Shown: one piece after another, positions 16,622 through 25,981 of the stretch | Layout: every line of letters starts with the position of its first letter | Numbering within the stretch: the first letter of the stretch is position 1 | NCBI RefSeq assembly: GCF_020832045.1 | Contig: NZ_JAFIFK010000027.1 | Coordinates: 1-64,000, forward strand | DNA: 64,000 bases | Source of the DNA: Halomonas sp. | GTDB lineage: Bacteria; Pseudomonadota; Gammaproteobacteria; Pseudomonadales; Halomonadaceae | Direction of reading: 5' to 3' | Program-made: the position numbers and the translations under genes | The notes under the pieces: model-generated | The model's input: the letters and a program-made list of their open reading frames with translations, nothing else | The model's database searches: none | Told to the model about the DNA's origin: nothing

Positions 16622-18403
16622 TCAACATGCGTCGTAGCTGAATATACATTCAGCAAGAACCTCGGTAGCTACATAGCACCCATTTCGGCCTCGCGGGCGG
16701 CCTGTCTCTGAGATCAGGTGAAGATGATTGCGCGCTCGGGAGCCTATGACATAGAGCAGCTTGCGCGCGGCAACCTGGCTGGCGGCTTCATTGAAGTGAG
16801 GCACCATACCCTCAAGAAGACCGAACGCGATGACCACGTCGAACTCCGCACCCTTGACCCCATGTATGGTCGAGACAGTGATACCGGTTCGTTCACGGAA
16901 CACCTTCCGGAAGAAGGATACTTCATTGATGTAACTAGCCCCGTCCTTTTTAAGCCTTTCGATTCGCGAATGTGAACTTCGAAAGAATGCCTCCCGGTGT
17001 TCCAGCAGTGGGGGAAAGCTGTCTAGATCTATGCCGAGCCGCTCAAAAAGTTCGGCGAAGGCCTGATCCAAGTAGGTGAGTCCGTCCACCTCATCGATCG
17101 AAATAGCATTGCACTCTTTCAACAGCAAACGGAGTGTGAGGCGTGATGTGTCGATACCAAAATCACCAAGGTCGTTGATCACATCTCTTGCCCAACGCAT
17201 GCGACGAACAAGCATATTTGGCGAAGACTCCGTCAGCAAAATTTTCGACAGCTTGAACCAAAAATTGTCTAGGTTGTTGCTGAAAGGGACTAGGCCCGGG
17301 CCGTCGAACTGTTGATTTGGCAGCATTGCCACAAGCTTGCGCGTCGTGGACGCCAGCAATACCCACCATGGCGCAAGGACGCAGATCTCTTCCGGCGCAT
17401 GGCCGGCAGCGAGGCTCACCTGGATCAGTCTGACCAGTTCAACATGTAGGTCGGTATGGGCCACGTGCTGGTTGTAAGAAACCATGCTTGGAAACGTTGC
17501 GTTTGTTCCCGCACTCTGGATACTCGTCGCATGCACGTTGAAGTTTGAAAAGTGGCTGATGATTCTCGCGCTCGAGCGATAATTTTGGTTGAGCGCCATT
17601 TCTTTGATCGGAATTCCCGCCTGAGCTCGGAAGTCGGCCACTGAAATCGCATAACCTCCAAGCGAGCCGAAGATCTCCTGATTCGGATCACCGACAATGA
17701 AGGTCTTCGTTCGTCCGGCACCTGCGCGCAAAACGGCAGTCAGAAGGCAGTATTGGATCTGCTTCGTATCTTGGTACTCGTCTACGAAAATATGGGAGAA
17801 GACCTGGGAGAGCAGCGGCGCGATTTGCTTTTGATCGCGCATAAGGGAATGTGCATGCCAAAGGATCAGTTCGAAATCGATCTGATGTGTTTCTGCAAGT
17901 TCGAGAAAATACTCGCGCAGTATCTTGTGTAGCGCCTCATGTTTCCAGGTATCAGTGCATCCAAGGTGGTACCCTGTGTCGCTGAAGTAGTAATCACAGT
18001 CCCAATGTGTAATCCCCCGATAGGCGGAGCATAGCCGGTCAAGCATGAGTTCGCGATCATGCTTATCAAGGACGCGGTAGCCACGCGCAAGCTCAGGGTG
18101 GTAGATACCATACGGCTTGATAATCCATTCGAGGCAAAAGGAGTGAATAGTCCCAATCCACAGGCCTGTTGTATCTACACCCATGTCTTCAATACGCTCT
18201 TGTATCTCGTCGGCCGCGCGATGCGTATAAGTGATAGCAACCACGATTCGCTTGTCTGTGCGGCGAGAAAGCTCGTAGGCGATTTTGTAGGTGAGGGTCC
18301 GCGTCTTTCCGCTGCCGGGACATGCAGTGAGGAAGACGCTTGATGATTCCTCGACTGCGACTGCTTGCTCCGGATTCAGTTCGCGCGCGTCCCAGACGAA
18401 CAT
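16622..18403 (-). CDS. UvrD-type SF1 helicase, GajB-like
   Basis: A 593-residue UvrD/Rep-family helicase. Motifs in order: Walker A ACPGSGKTRTL, motif Ia ITYTHRAADEI, motif II VDEYQDT, motif III VGDPNQEIFG, motif IV NQNYRSS, motif V TIHGVKGAEFDVVI and a variant motif VI (YVIGSRARNHL). The start ATG overlaps the stop of the upstream OLD-nuclease gene as TGATG, so the two are coupled. OLD/TOPRIM nuclease followed by UvrD helicase is the gene order of Gabija (GajA-GajB) defence systems. GajB is about 500 residues, so this is somewhat longer. Assignment as Gabija-like rests on order and domains. AT content is higher than in recBCD. Confidence 0.85.
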   Translation of the reverse strand: MFVWDARELNPEQAVAVEESSSVFLTACPGSGKTRTLTYKIAYELSRRTDKRIVVAITYTHRAADEIQERIEDMGVDTTGLWIGTIHSFCLEWIIKPYGIYHPELARGYRVLDKHDRELMLDRLCSAYRGITHWDCDYYFSDTGYHLGCTDTWKHEALHKILREYFLELAETHQIDFELILWHAHSLMRDQKQIAPLLSQVFSHIFVDEYQDTKQIQYCLLTAVLRAGAGRTKTFIVGDPNQEIFGSLGGYAISVADFRAQAGIPIKEMALNQNYRSSARIISHFSNFNVHATSIQSAGTNATFPSMVSYNQHVAHTDLHVELVRLIQVSLAAGHAPEEICVLAPWWVLLASTTRKLVAMLPNQQFDGPGLVPFSNNLDNFWFKLSKILLTESSPNMLVRRMRWARDVINDLGDFGIDTSRLTLRLLLKECNAISIDEVDGLTYLDQAFAELFERLGIDLDSFPPLLEHREAFFRSSHSRIERLKKDGASYINEVSFFRKVFRERTGITVSTIHGVKGAEFDVVIAFGLLEGMVPHFNEAASQVAARKLLYVIGSRARNHLHLISETGRPRGRNGCYVATEVLAECIFSYDAC

Positions 18404-20541
18404 CAGGCCATCCCCTCAAGGAATGGAACGATAGCGTCGCCGGGCAACGCCAAGGCGACTGCTGCTCTGAGCTCTGGTAGGTCTATTTCCTCCTGCTGAA
18501 AGCGGCCGAGCTCAGTCTCGAAGATGGCTAGACGCGCATGCGCTGAAGAATCGGTATGGAATAGGCATGCCGCCCGATACTGAAGAATCCTAGCAATTAG
18601 TGGACGCGAAAAGTGACCATGTGCGAACAGGATCGCTTGCCTAATGTAGGCGGGTATCACTACCTGATGATCCAACTCATCGGCGAGTAGGATCGCGAAC
18701 CACCCCTTTCCCTCTTGCTCAGCCATCATCAGCGTCCGGAGCCCCATTTTATGCAGTTGACCTGACCGGAGCGCATCGATCGATTGAGCAATAGTCGGCG
18801 CCGCTTTGTAGACCCTGTTGACAGTCCGGACGATTGCTTCCTGGTTCCCGGCCGCGACGAAGTCAACTTCAAACGTGTGTGTCGCGTAGAAGGTAGCAAG
18901 CCAAGGGTTTCCAGCGGCAAAGGCGTCGAGGTCGGTTTTGCGATCAGCACCAGCTTTCTGTGAGCCGATCGCCCTGCGTTTCCTCGCTGCGAGTGCGTCC
19001 GGATCTGAGGGCTGCGGCGACACATCGAAAAAGATCGTATCGAGGTCGGTGACTATGCCACAGCGCTTGCGGATTCGCATGCCGTGAAATAATACGGCGA
19101 CGTTCTTAAAGCCCGTGCTGCGAATGTTGATAACGCTGATGCCCAGTTCGTCGACGCTTAGGCCCAGAACCTTCTTGATAAGCACCGGGACAAGGATCTC
19201 TTCGGCATCGCCTTCAACGAGCACCACGCTCTTGGCAAAGAGCAGGTTACTCCGCACCGCGTCCAGGTAACGTTGAATGCTCACTACTTGGGATGTCTCG
19301 AGCCCAGTTGCCGGTTGGTAGGCCTCGCAGAAAGAGCTGTGACGTCCTAGTATGTTGACGTTGCTCACATTGCTCACCTCGGAGATTTGGGTCGAGTGCG
19401 TCGTGTAGATAATCTGGGCGTCGCTGTAGGCGATGCGGTCGAACAGAGTCTTCTGAATATGGTTGTGGATATGCGCTTCCGGCTCTTCGATCAGCAAGAA
19501 GTTGGCGATAGAGAGCTTCTCGCGCTGATATTTGAACTCAAGCAGCTTCAGCGTCAGGTAGATCAGGTTTGCCCCGCCCAGGCTCAATTCATGGATAGCA
19601 CCTTCATATCCCCCCTCGGATTCGCCCACGAACAGGCGCAGCGATTGAAACAGTTTTTCCGCTTAATCGGACAGGTCAGACTTGATAGAGAGTGAAGCAG
19701 GGGAATAGGTTTCACCGGCGGCATCTTTGATTGTCTCGCGAATGTGTCTGCGCACCGCCTGTACATCCTCAAGGCTTTCAATGGAGGTATTCAGATCGCG
19801 AACCATGTGGGTGATGGGTAGCATCGATGCTGGATCGATCTCGCCGCTTTTACTCTTGAGTAGTGTGAATAGTGGGTTCGTACGGTTGTTATGAAATTCT
19901 GCAACGACGTCGCGTAGGGCCTGGATGAAGGTCAGCGAAACCTCCTTTGTAACCGAGAGGAACCCTGGAACTTTCGACCCGATCTCCGGAAATTCCGTCT
20001 CCGAACTGAAGTCGCAGGCATCGAAGTTACCTACGATAGAATCATAGACTGACTGGTCACTGAAGTCAGCGCTGCTTCTTCCTGTGAATATTGTCTCATA
20101 GTCGTCGATTGTGATCGCGTCTCTGATTTCGGCAAGCTCATCATCATCGAAGATATCGAGCTTAGCTAGTTTCAGTCGGACCTCCTTCCTAGGACGAAAG
20201 ATAAGGTTGTAGGTCGCTTTTTCGATCGCCCCATCTTCGAGCGAGGCCGTGCCGTGTAGAAATAGCGCCTGCACGGCTTCGTCGGAGCTAATCTCCTCGA
20301 ATTCCATGCTGATAATGATCCAGTGCCCCTGCCATCTTCCGAGCGCGCGACAGAAGTCAGACTCATCCATGCGATGAGCAGCCCGCACCATGTTGTCATC
20401 CAGCAGAAGGCGAATCGCCCGAAGAATATTCGATTTACCAGAACCATTTTCACCGATGATGGTGTTGACACCCCGCTGAAAATTCAACGTGGCATTCCTG
20501 AAGTTTCGGTAGTTAATCAGCGTAAGTTTGGAAATATGCAT
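18403..20541 (-). pseudogene. OLD-family ATPase/TOPRIM nuclease (GajA-like) interrupted by an in-frame TAA
   Basis: One continuous reading frame, about 712 codons, broken by a single TAA at 19663-19665. Before the stop: MHISKLTLINYRNF, Walker A GENGSGKSN and the first half of the ATPase. After it, in the same frame: AEKLFQSLRLFV, the ABC signature SLGGANL, Walker B FLLIEEPEAHIHN, the H-loop YTTHSTQ, and a TOPRIM domain (VVLVEGDAEEILVPVL, later TDLDTIFF). The stop splits a conserved stretch and fits a single GAA-to-TAA change (LSDEAEKLF expected). A GTG at 19629 could restart translation, but no ribosome binding site precedes it. The start could also be 20613. Either a decayed defence nuclease, a very recent mutation or a sequencing error. 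Confidence 0.85.
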
Positions 20542-20613
20542 GGTTCTCTGGCCGCTGCCCTGTTGAATAATGCTGTCTATTTTTAAAAAATAGTATGAAG
20601 ACGACTTTTGCAT

Positions 20614-21075
20614 CCCTATCTAAATCACCGAGCGGCTGTTCACGGTCGTCATGCGATAGCAATGGCCGCGGGCTCAGGAGGGTAGCTATAGGTGCTCGAT
20701 GTAGGATGGTGCGTGACTTGCAGCGACAACATGTCGAGTCACTCTCCTGATTTCGAACACAGCCAGTAAACCCAAGTGCGGCTGGTTACAAACGACACCT
20801 ACTGGCCGGCTACTAACTATATGGAATAGGCCGGCAGCTTTGGGTCGATACCGGCCAGCGTTGCAGGTAGCCGTGTTTGCGAGGTTTAATGGGCGGCGCT
20901 GGTAACCTGCTCTCGGCGGCCAGTCGTCTGCAGCGAGCCCCAGTGGCTTCCCTATCCATATGAATTGTCCCTGTGCGTACAGCTGTATCGTTATGTATCT
21001 TTGCCTTTCAGCCTAGCACCGAAACATGACTTTTCCCATGCGCTGGATCAACGGAACCCAACGCTAGGTGAAGCG
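20614..21075. other. Non-coding stretch beyond the defence-like block
   Basis: 462 bases with no supportable gene. It holds three GCCGGC-type sites (20812-20820, 20829-20835, 20851-20858); the first and last (CTGGCCGG and CCGGCCAG) form an 8-base inverted repeat. No direct repeat or integration site was recognised that would mark the edge of an island. The promoter of the OLD-nuclease gene must lie near 20600. Confidence 0.4.
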
Positions 21076-21930
21076 CTACGGTACGGAAAACCGCACCTCC
21101 TCCACCCTCACCCGAAAGAACGGGAAGTACGCCTCGATGCCGAAGTGATTGCCCGCCTCGACCTTGGTGGGCAGGGTGAAGCCTTCGAAATTTTGGAAGT
21201 CATCGAGGGTGCCGCCGAAGGGCTGGAGCTGCCACTCCTTCTCGGGGTTAGCATTGCTCCAGCGCTGGAACTGTACCCAGAGGGGCCTGCCATCCTCGGC
21301 CACGGCGATCTCTACTGTTTGCTCCAGGGAGCAGTGGGTGATGACCGCTCGTGCCAGATCAGGCACGCCGGTCTCTTCCCAGCGCACGCCGTGCTGGGGC
21401 AGCAGGGCTGCCGGGGCCCAGAAGGCGGCTTCCGCCGCCACACGGCCGAACGAGGCGCGCAGGTGGTTTTCGTCGCCCCCTGCCCTCGCGACGGGAAGCG
21501 TGCCGTTGAGCCAGAAGCGCGTCCAGGAGCGGCCTTCCGCCATGCCGTCCGAGCCGCTCATCTTCATAAGGCCGGAGCCGGCTCGTTCGAGGTGCCAGAT
21601 AAAGCCGTGCGGTGGAGCGAGTATCTGCCGGGCACGCATCGGGCGGTAGCCGGGTGCTTCCTTGGTGCCGAGGCCGATCTCGCCGCTCATTCGAATCTCG
21701 CTGACGACTCGAAGCGGCGTGCCCGGGGCGATGGTGAAGAGGAAGTAGCGCCGGGCCGCGTCGGGCAGGCCTTCGACCATGGCGGGATCGAATGTTTCGA
21801 TGGTGGAGGGCGCTTGGGACTGCAGCCATGCCCAGGCCTTCTGCGTCGTGCGGTTGTCGGTCAGGCGCCAGGCCTGCAGGGCCACGACGAAAACCAGCAG
21901 CAGGCCAGCAGCCATTCCCATGTAAGCCAC
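21076..21930 (-). CDS. Membrane-anchored DUF6544-type protein
   Basis: 284 residues with one N-terminal membrane segment (about residues 5-22) and a large soluble domain. The order of motifs (RRYFLFTIAPGTPLR, GEIGLGTKEAPGYRPMRARQILAPPHGFIWH, AAEAAFWAPAALLPQHGVRWEE) matches what I know of DUF6544 proteins, whose function is unknown. The start is a GTG at 21930, because AGGAG lies seven bases ahead; an ATG three codons later is poorly placed. It stands alone, next to a YciI-like gene on the same strand. Confidence 0.72.
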   Translation of the reverse strand: MAYMGMAAGLLLVFVVALQAWRLTDNRTTQKAWAWLQSQAPSTIETFDPAMVEGLPDAARRYFLFTIAPGTPLRVVSEIRMSGEIGLGTKEAPGYRPMRARQILAPPHGFIWHLERAGSGLMKMSGSDGMAEGRSWTRFWLNGTLPVARAGGDENHLRASFGRVAAEAAFWAPAALLPQHGVRWEETGVPDLARAVITHCSLEQTVEIAVAEDGRPLWVQFQRWSNANPEKEWQLQPFGGTLDDFQNFEGFTLPTKVEAGNHFGIEAYFPFFRVRVEEVRFSVP

Positions 21931-22015
21931 CCAGTTTCTCCTGCGCCTATACAGTGGCGCTCATTCTTAAGGCTTTGCTGTGCTGGTGCTCTGGGAACGT
22001 GACACGTGTGCCGCG

Positions 22016-22315
22016 TTAACTACCGATGGGATTGAACAGTCGCACCTCTCGGATATCGACGTGCTCCCAAACGCGGCCGATCATGTAAGGCTCGGTTGCG
22101 AGCCAGGCATCGAAGGCCTGACGATCGGCGAACTGGAAGTGGGCATTCGAGCCAATCATCTTGCCTTCTTCATTCAGAATCGCTCCGCCACTAAGGAAAT
22201 TCCCCTTCTTGGCGAGCTGGCGAATTCCTTCCAAATGCGCTTCGCGACTGGCCATGCGACGATCAAGCGCTTCAGTGTCGGTATAGTCGTAGGCGAGAAC
22301 AGCATACTGCTTCAT
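22016..22315 (-). CDS. YciI-family protein
   Basis: 99 residues of the YciI (ferredoxin-like alpha/beta) family: MKQYAVLAYDYTD start, REAHLEGIRQLAKKG with the conserved His, GGAILNEEGKMIGS, and FADRQAFDAWLATEPYMIGRVW. AGGGA precedes the ATG by six bases. Members are small stress or metabolic proteins of uncertain reaction; no partner gene is adjacent to refine this. Confidence 0.88.
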   Translation of the reverse strand: MKQYAVLAYDYTDTEALDRRMASREAHLEGIRQLAKKGNFLSGGAILNEEGKMIGSNAHFQFADRQAFDAWLATEPYMIGRVWEHVDIREVRLFNPIGS

Positions 22316-22495
22316 GTTGTTTCCCTTCTTGCGCGTTTGAACACTCTTGGATGAAGCATCTTAACAGCACTCTCTTCGTCTGGCTGATGCAGCCCTTGGG
22401 ATAGGGCGTCGCTTAATGATTCAGTGAGCAAACACGAAAAATTGGGCAGATTATCGGCTTTCGCCTGCTCCTTCGCTCCGCTCGCCGTTCTGGTC

Positions 22496-22840
22496 TCAGC
22501 CTTGTGTGACGGTTACCTTCTCGTCATCGAACGCCATGTGTTGCGCTATCGCCTGCATGTCGGCCAACGGCTGTCCATAACTCCACGCCACATCGTGGTG
22601 CTCGCCATGGGAGTAGTAAGCGGCATCGCCCTTGAAGGGGCAGTGGGTCACGGTGTCGGAGCGGGTCAGCAGCTCCATTCGTGCGTCTTCGCGGGGAAGG
22701 TAGAGGCGCGGCGGGTAGCCACGCTCACGGAGTTCGATGGCGCGGGTGGTTTCGGCTAGAAGCGTGTCGCCGATCTTCACCTGCACCCGATGCCTATACG
22801 GGTGCAGGGTAATACGGGGTTCGGTGGCGTCCGTATGCAT
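22496..22840 (-). CDS. DUF427 domain protein
   Basis: 114 residues. The pattern RVQVKIGDTLLAETTRAIELRE, PRLYLPREDARMELL, THCPFKGDAAYY, VAWSYGQPLADMQAI and the C-terminal MAFDDEKVTV is the typical full-length DUF427 domain. Its role is unknown. It is read alone, separated by about 180 bases from the YciI-like gene; the gap shows no clear feature. Confidence 0.88.
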   Translation of the reverse strand: MHTDATEPRITLHPYRHRVQVKIGDTLLAETTRAIELRERGYPPRLYLPREDARMELLTRSDTVTHCPFKGDAAYYSHGEHHDVAWSYGQPLADMQAIAQHMAFDDEKVTVTQG

Positions 22841-23070
22841 GATGGCCAGTCCTTGCGTGCGGGCGTTATCGTTGATGCCGTTCTGGAATCAGCCTAGCAC
22901 CGCCGGGTGGCTTGGACCTCATATTGCCTGGCCACGTCGCCCCCCTCTCAGACTGTCGACGTGGCCCGGCTACCAAGCTCCGTTAAAAACATCGCGTCAC
23001 TACCTGTTTGTGTTTGGCAGTGGTTCTGAGATCTTGAACGGGTCAGCTGGGGTTGGGATTGGGGGAACGC

Positions 23071-23952
23071 ATGCTGCAATCGGACAACCATTGGGCCAAC
23101 CCTTACGAGGCTTGGCGCCGGCGCCTTTACCTGATGCTCGAGCCCACCGCTCGTCAAGGCTCTGGGCTATCGATGACCAACCGCCTGATAGCGGTGCTGA
23201 TCATCCTGGCAACGGCACTGACCATTCTGGAGACGGAGCCTGTCGTGAGAGCGCTGGCGCCCAGCCTCTTCGTCACCGCCGAGGTCATGCTGGCAATTGC
23301 CTTTCTGGTCGAGTACGTCGCGCGCGTGATCGCGGCCGGCGAGGATCCTCGCTATCGCGGGCTGGCTGGACGCCTGCGCTTCATGGTCAGCCCATGGGCG
23401 ATCATCGACCTGCTGGCGATTCTGCCGTTCATCCTGACCATGGGGGCGGTCAACGCCTTCGCCTTGCGTCTGCTCAAGTTGATCCGGTTACTCAGGCTCG
23501 CGCGCCTGGGGCGCTTCTCCAACGCCATCGGCGACCTATATCAGGCGGTGCGCGGGCGACGCTACGAGCTCACGGTAAGCCTGATGGTGGCTGTAGCGCT
23601 GCTGATCGTTACCAGCAGTGTGATCTATGTGCTGGAAGCCAACCATCAGCCCGAGGCCTTTGGGAGTATTCCCCGAGCACTGTGGTGGAGCGTGGCCACG
23701 CTCACGACCGTGGGATACGGCGACGTGACGCCGGTGACCGCGGCTGGGCAGCTGTTTGCCGGCCTGACCGCCATCGTTGGGATCGGCATGATCGCCATGC
23801 CCACCGGCATACTGGCGGCAGCCTTCAGCGATGCCATGCAGAAGCGGCGGGAGCAAGTATCTCCCGCGCCAAGCACTCTGGCTCACGCTGGTGGAGACGA
23901 GACGGGGGAGCCGGATGAGAAGCTGGCCGCCTCGCCGAGGAACTGTAAATGA
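23071..23952 (+). CDS. Voltage-gated-type potassium channel subunit
   Basis: 293 residues with six predicted membrane segments. An S4-like helix carries repeated positive charges (FALRLLKLIRLLRLARLGR). The pore loop holds the selectivity filter TTVGYGDVTP near residue 210, followed by S6 (GQLFAGLTAIVGIGMIAMPTGIL). This is the KvAP-like single-domain channel layout and would work as a tetramer in the inner membrane. The short cytoplasmic tail has no ligand-binding domain. The start is the ATG at 23071 preceded by GGGGG; an in-frame TTG at 23053 is less likely. It is convergent with sodC, which ends 14 bases away, without an obvious terminator. Confidence 0.92.
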   Translation: MLQSDNHWANPYEAWRRRLYLMLEPTARQGSGLSMTNRLIAVLIILATALTILETEPVVRALAPSLFVTAEVMLAIAFLVEYVARVIAAGEDPRYRGLAGRLRFMVSPWAIIDLLAILPFILTMGAVNAFALRLLKLIRLLRLARLGRFSNAIGDLYQAVRGRRYELTVSLMVAVALLIVTSSVIYVLEANHQPEAFGSIPRALWWSVATLTTVGYGDVTPVTAAGQLFAGLTAIVGIGMIAMPTGILAAAFSDAMQKRREQVSPAPSTLAHAGGDETGEPDEKLAASPRNCK

Positions 23953-23966
23953 GCTGACGGTTAGGA

Positions 23967-24506
23967 TCAGTCGCCCTGTACGACCCCGCAGGCGATTCGA
24001 TCACCGGCGCCGCCAATGGGCTGGCTCGTATGGTCGTCGGGGTTTTCGTGGATGACCAGCGCGGTGCCGTTATCGTCGAGCATGTTGCCGCCGATGCTGC
24101 CGTCGAGGCTGGCTCGTTCGTTGAACATCTCCACCATCGCGCTGCCGTCGCTGTGGACGTAAAAGTTGGGCAGGTCTCCGGCGTCCGGGCCGTCCGGATT
24201 AAGGAAGCCGTGCGCTGAATCATCGGGGTTCAGGTGGCCGCCTGAGTCGTGGAAGCCTTCCTTGTGATCCTCGCAGGTACCGACGCTGTGGACGTGGATG
24301 GCCTTCCAGCCCTCTTCCAGGCCATCGATGCTGAAATTGATCAGCACCCCGACCGGGCCCTGTTTGATCGTGCCTTCCCCGACCACCTCACCGTGGTTGT
24401 CGACGAATTCGACGCTGGCCGTGGGGCCGTTGCCCTCGTCGGCCATGCTCATCAGGGAAAAGGCCCCGAGAGCCACACCAATCACTGCTGCACTGCGCTT
24501 TTTCAT
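23967..24506 (-). CDS. sodC: Periplasmic Cu/Zn superoxide dismutase
   Basis: 179 residues with a signal peptide (MKKRSAAVIGVALGAFSLM). The copper/zinc site is visible: HVHSVGTCED, HKEGFHDSGGHLNP, HGFLNPDG and ALVIHENPDDH, with the disulfide partner Cys in RIACGVV. The enzyme dismutes superoxide in the periplasm. The start at 24506 has AGGAG eight bases ahead; the frame continues 11 codons further but without support. Confidence 0.95.
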   Translation of the reverse strand: MKKRSAAVIGVALGAFSLMSMADEGNGPTASVEFVDNHGEVVGEGTIKQGPVGVLINFSIDGLEEGWKAIHVHSVGTCEDHKEGFHDSGGHLNPDDSAHGFLNPDGPDAGDLPNFYVHSDGSAMVEMFNERASLDGSIGGNMLDDNGTALVIHENPDDHTSQPIGGAGDRIACGVVQGD

Positions 24507-24619
24507 CGACTCCTCCTGTTGGTTTGAATGACCTTTCATTGGTCTCCCCCAGCATAGTCGCTGGGGGCGTGAGTCACGACCGGGAGATGCGATTGTGCGC
24601 TGGAGCCCTAACCGGCTGC

Positions 24620-24784
24620 TCAGCGACCATGCCCCACATCGGATGCTTCACCACCCTCTGGGCCGCCATCGGGCTTGTAGATCTCGACCTGAAGCGAGCC
24701 GTGCCGGAAGACCTCGGCGAAGGGCGCGCCAGGATTGTCTTGCAGTTGCTGCAGTACTGCCGATGGTGTCAGGCGATCCGTCAT
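24620..24784 (-). CDS. Small ORF, 54 residues, resembles the head of a cupin protein (possibly truncated)
   Basis: Starts at an ATG at 24784, 25 bases after the GGDEF gene stop on the same strand, with a GAGAG stretch ahead. The product includes FAEVFRHGSLQVEIYKPDG, resembling the first strands of small cupin proteins (..F.HGSL.VEIYAP.G..), but then stops within about 16 residues instead of giving the full barrel. Either a truncated cupin relic or a chance ORF in an operon tail. Confidence 0.35.
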   Translation of the reverse strand: MTDRLTPSAVLQQLQDNPGAPFAEVFRHGSLQVEIYKPDGGPEGGEASDVGHGR

Positions 24785-24809
24785 GGGCTCTCTTTTGTGG
24801 CGCTGTGCG

Positions 24810-25826
24810 TTAATCAGAAGCCTCTCGATGGAACGCTCGCTTGGCGGCGAGTAGCCGCTGGTCGGCGCGGGCAGTGAGGCTTTCCAGGCTTTTCTCTTCG
24901 GGGCGCAGCGTGGCGATTCCTACACTGATCGAGACGTCGGCCTGTTCGCGCGCTCGTTGCTGCATTCGATCGGCGGTAATGCGAGCGTCGTCGATGTCAC
25001 TCTCGGGAAGCAGGATCAGAAATTCATCGCCGCCAAAGCGGCCCAGCTGGTCGCTCGCGCGCAGCGCGCCCTGCAGGCTCTCGGCAACACGCTTGAGTAC
25101 GGCGTCCCCTGCAGCATGGCCTTGGGTGTCATTGACCTGCTTGAAGGCGTCGAGGTCGATCATCAATACGCTGAGCGAAGTGCCGTAGCGCCGTGCCCGC
25201 TCAACCTCTCGCTGACCCAGGGTCTCGATATGGCGGCGGTTGTAGCAGCCGGTAAGAAAGTCTCGGATCGCCATCTCCTCGAGCTGGCCGTTGAGCAGTC
25301 TGAGCTCACGGTTGGCATGCTGCAGATCCGCGGTACGCTGCTCCACGCGTGCTTCCAACGCCTGATTGTGGCGCTCCAGCGCATCCCGGGCCTGATGTAG
25401 TTCTGTCACGTCCTGGGCGATGCCAAACAGATGAGTGACACGTTGCGGGTCGTCGGCAGCGTTGTGCAGCGGCACGATCAGCGTCAGCCAGTAGCCGTAC
25501 TGCTCGTTGCCATGCTCGTCGTAAAAGGCGGCATGCTCCTGGTAACGCATGGGTTTATTGAGCGCCACACATTCGCGGTAGCGAGTATAGATCGATTCAG
25601 CCGTTGCAGCCGGCATGAAGTCCGGAAGCGGCTTGCCCAGGCACTCACGGCCGATGGTGTCGACTTGCGCCGGGTTGGCTGCCTCGACCGAGAAATGGCT
25701 ATCGTCCTCCACACGAACCAAGAACATGTTCTCGGGGAAGTGATTCCACAGCTCGCGAATCAGCGGATGCGCCATTAGGGCATCGTGGAAAGATTGCGGC
25801 ATGTGCTCAGGAGGGTCATCTGTCAT
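24810..25826 (-). CDS. PAS-GGDEF diguanylate cyclase
   Basis: 338 residues: a PAS domain (about 30-155, ending GIAQDVTEL), a coiled-coil linker (ERHNQALEARVEQRTADLQH) and a GGDEF domain (about 175-335). The active site is the intact GGDEF, and RASD five residues before it is an RxxD inhibitory I-site, so it should make c-di-GMP with product inhibition. No membrane segment is seen, so a cytoplasmic sensor is likely. The start at 25826 is chosen because it lies just before the PAS domain; the frame continues to 25913. A relic of an EAL domain lies just upstream. Confidence 0.9.
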   Translation of the reverse strand: MTDDPPEHMPQSFHDALMAHPLIRELWNHFPENMFLVRVEDDSHFSVEAANPAQVDTIGRECLGKPLPDFMPAATAESIYTRYRECVALNKPMRYQEHAAFYDEHGNEQYGYWLTLIVPLHNAADDPQRVTHLFGIAQDVTELHQARDALERHNQALEARVEQRTADLQHANRELRLLNGQLEEMAIRDFLTGCYNRRHIETLGQREVERARRYGTSLSVLMIDLDAFKQVNDTQGHAAGDAVLKRVAESLQGALRASDQLGRFGGDEFLILLPESDIDDARITADRMQQRAREQADVSISVGIATLRPEEKSLESLTARADQRLLAAKRAFHREASD

Positions 25827-25981
25827 GTGATCATCCGCGCAAGGTATTACACCACCTTTACAGTAACCACCTGGCATGGCAAGTGTCGCCAACCTGGCCG
25901 GAGCGCGCTCCATGATCGAAGGTATCGGCCTTCAACTGCTCGTTTCATGCTCGGCATTCCCATCGTCGAAAAAACCACCAC

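Noticed and set aside
16276..16656. Longer form of the small exported protein, starting at 16656 or 16596
   Set aside because: Those starts lack a ribosome binding site and would bury the signal peptide; the ATG at 16473 has AAGGA and a clean signal sequence.
19387..19695. Plus-strand ORF across the nonsense site of the OLD nuclease
   Set aside because: Antisense to conserved ATPase motifs; no ribosome binding site.
20965..22002. Plus-strand open frame antisense to the DUF6544-like gene
   Set aside because: No domain, no ribosome binding site; the minus-strand gene has a membrane anchor and family motifs.
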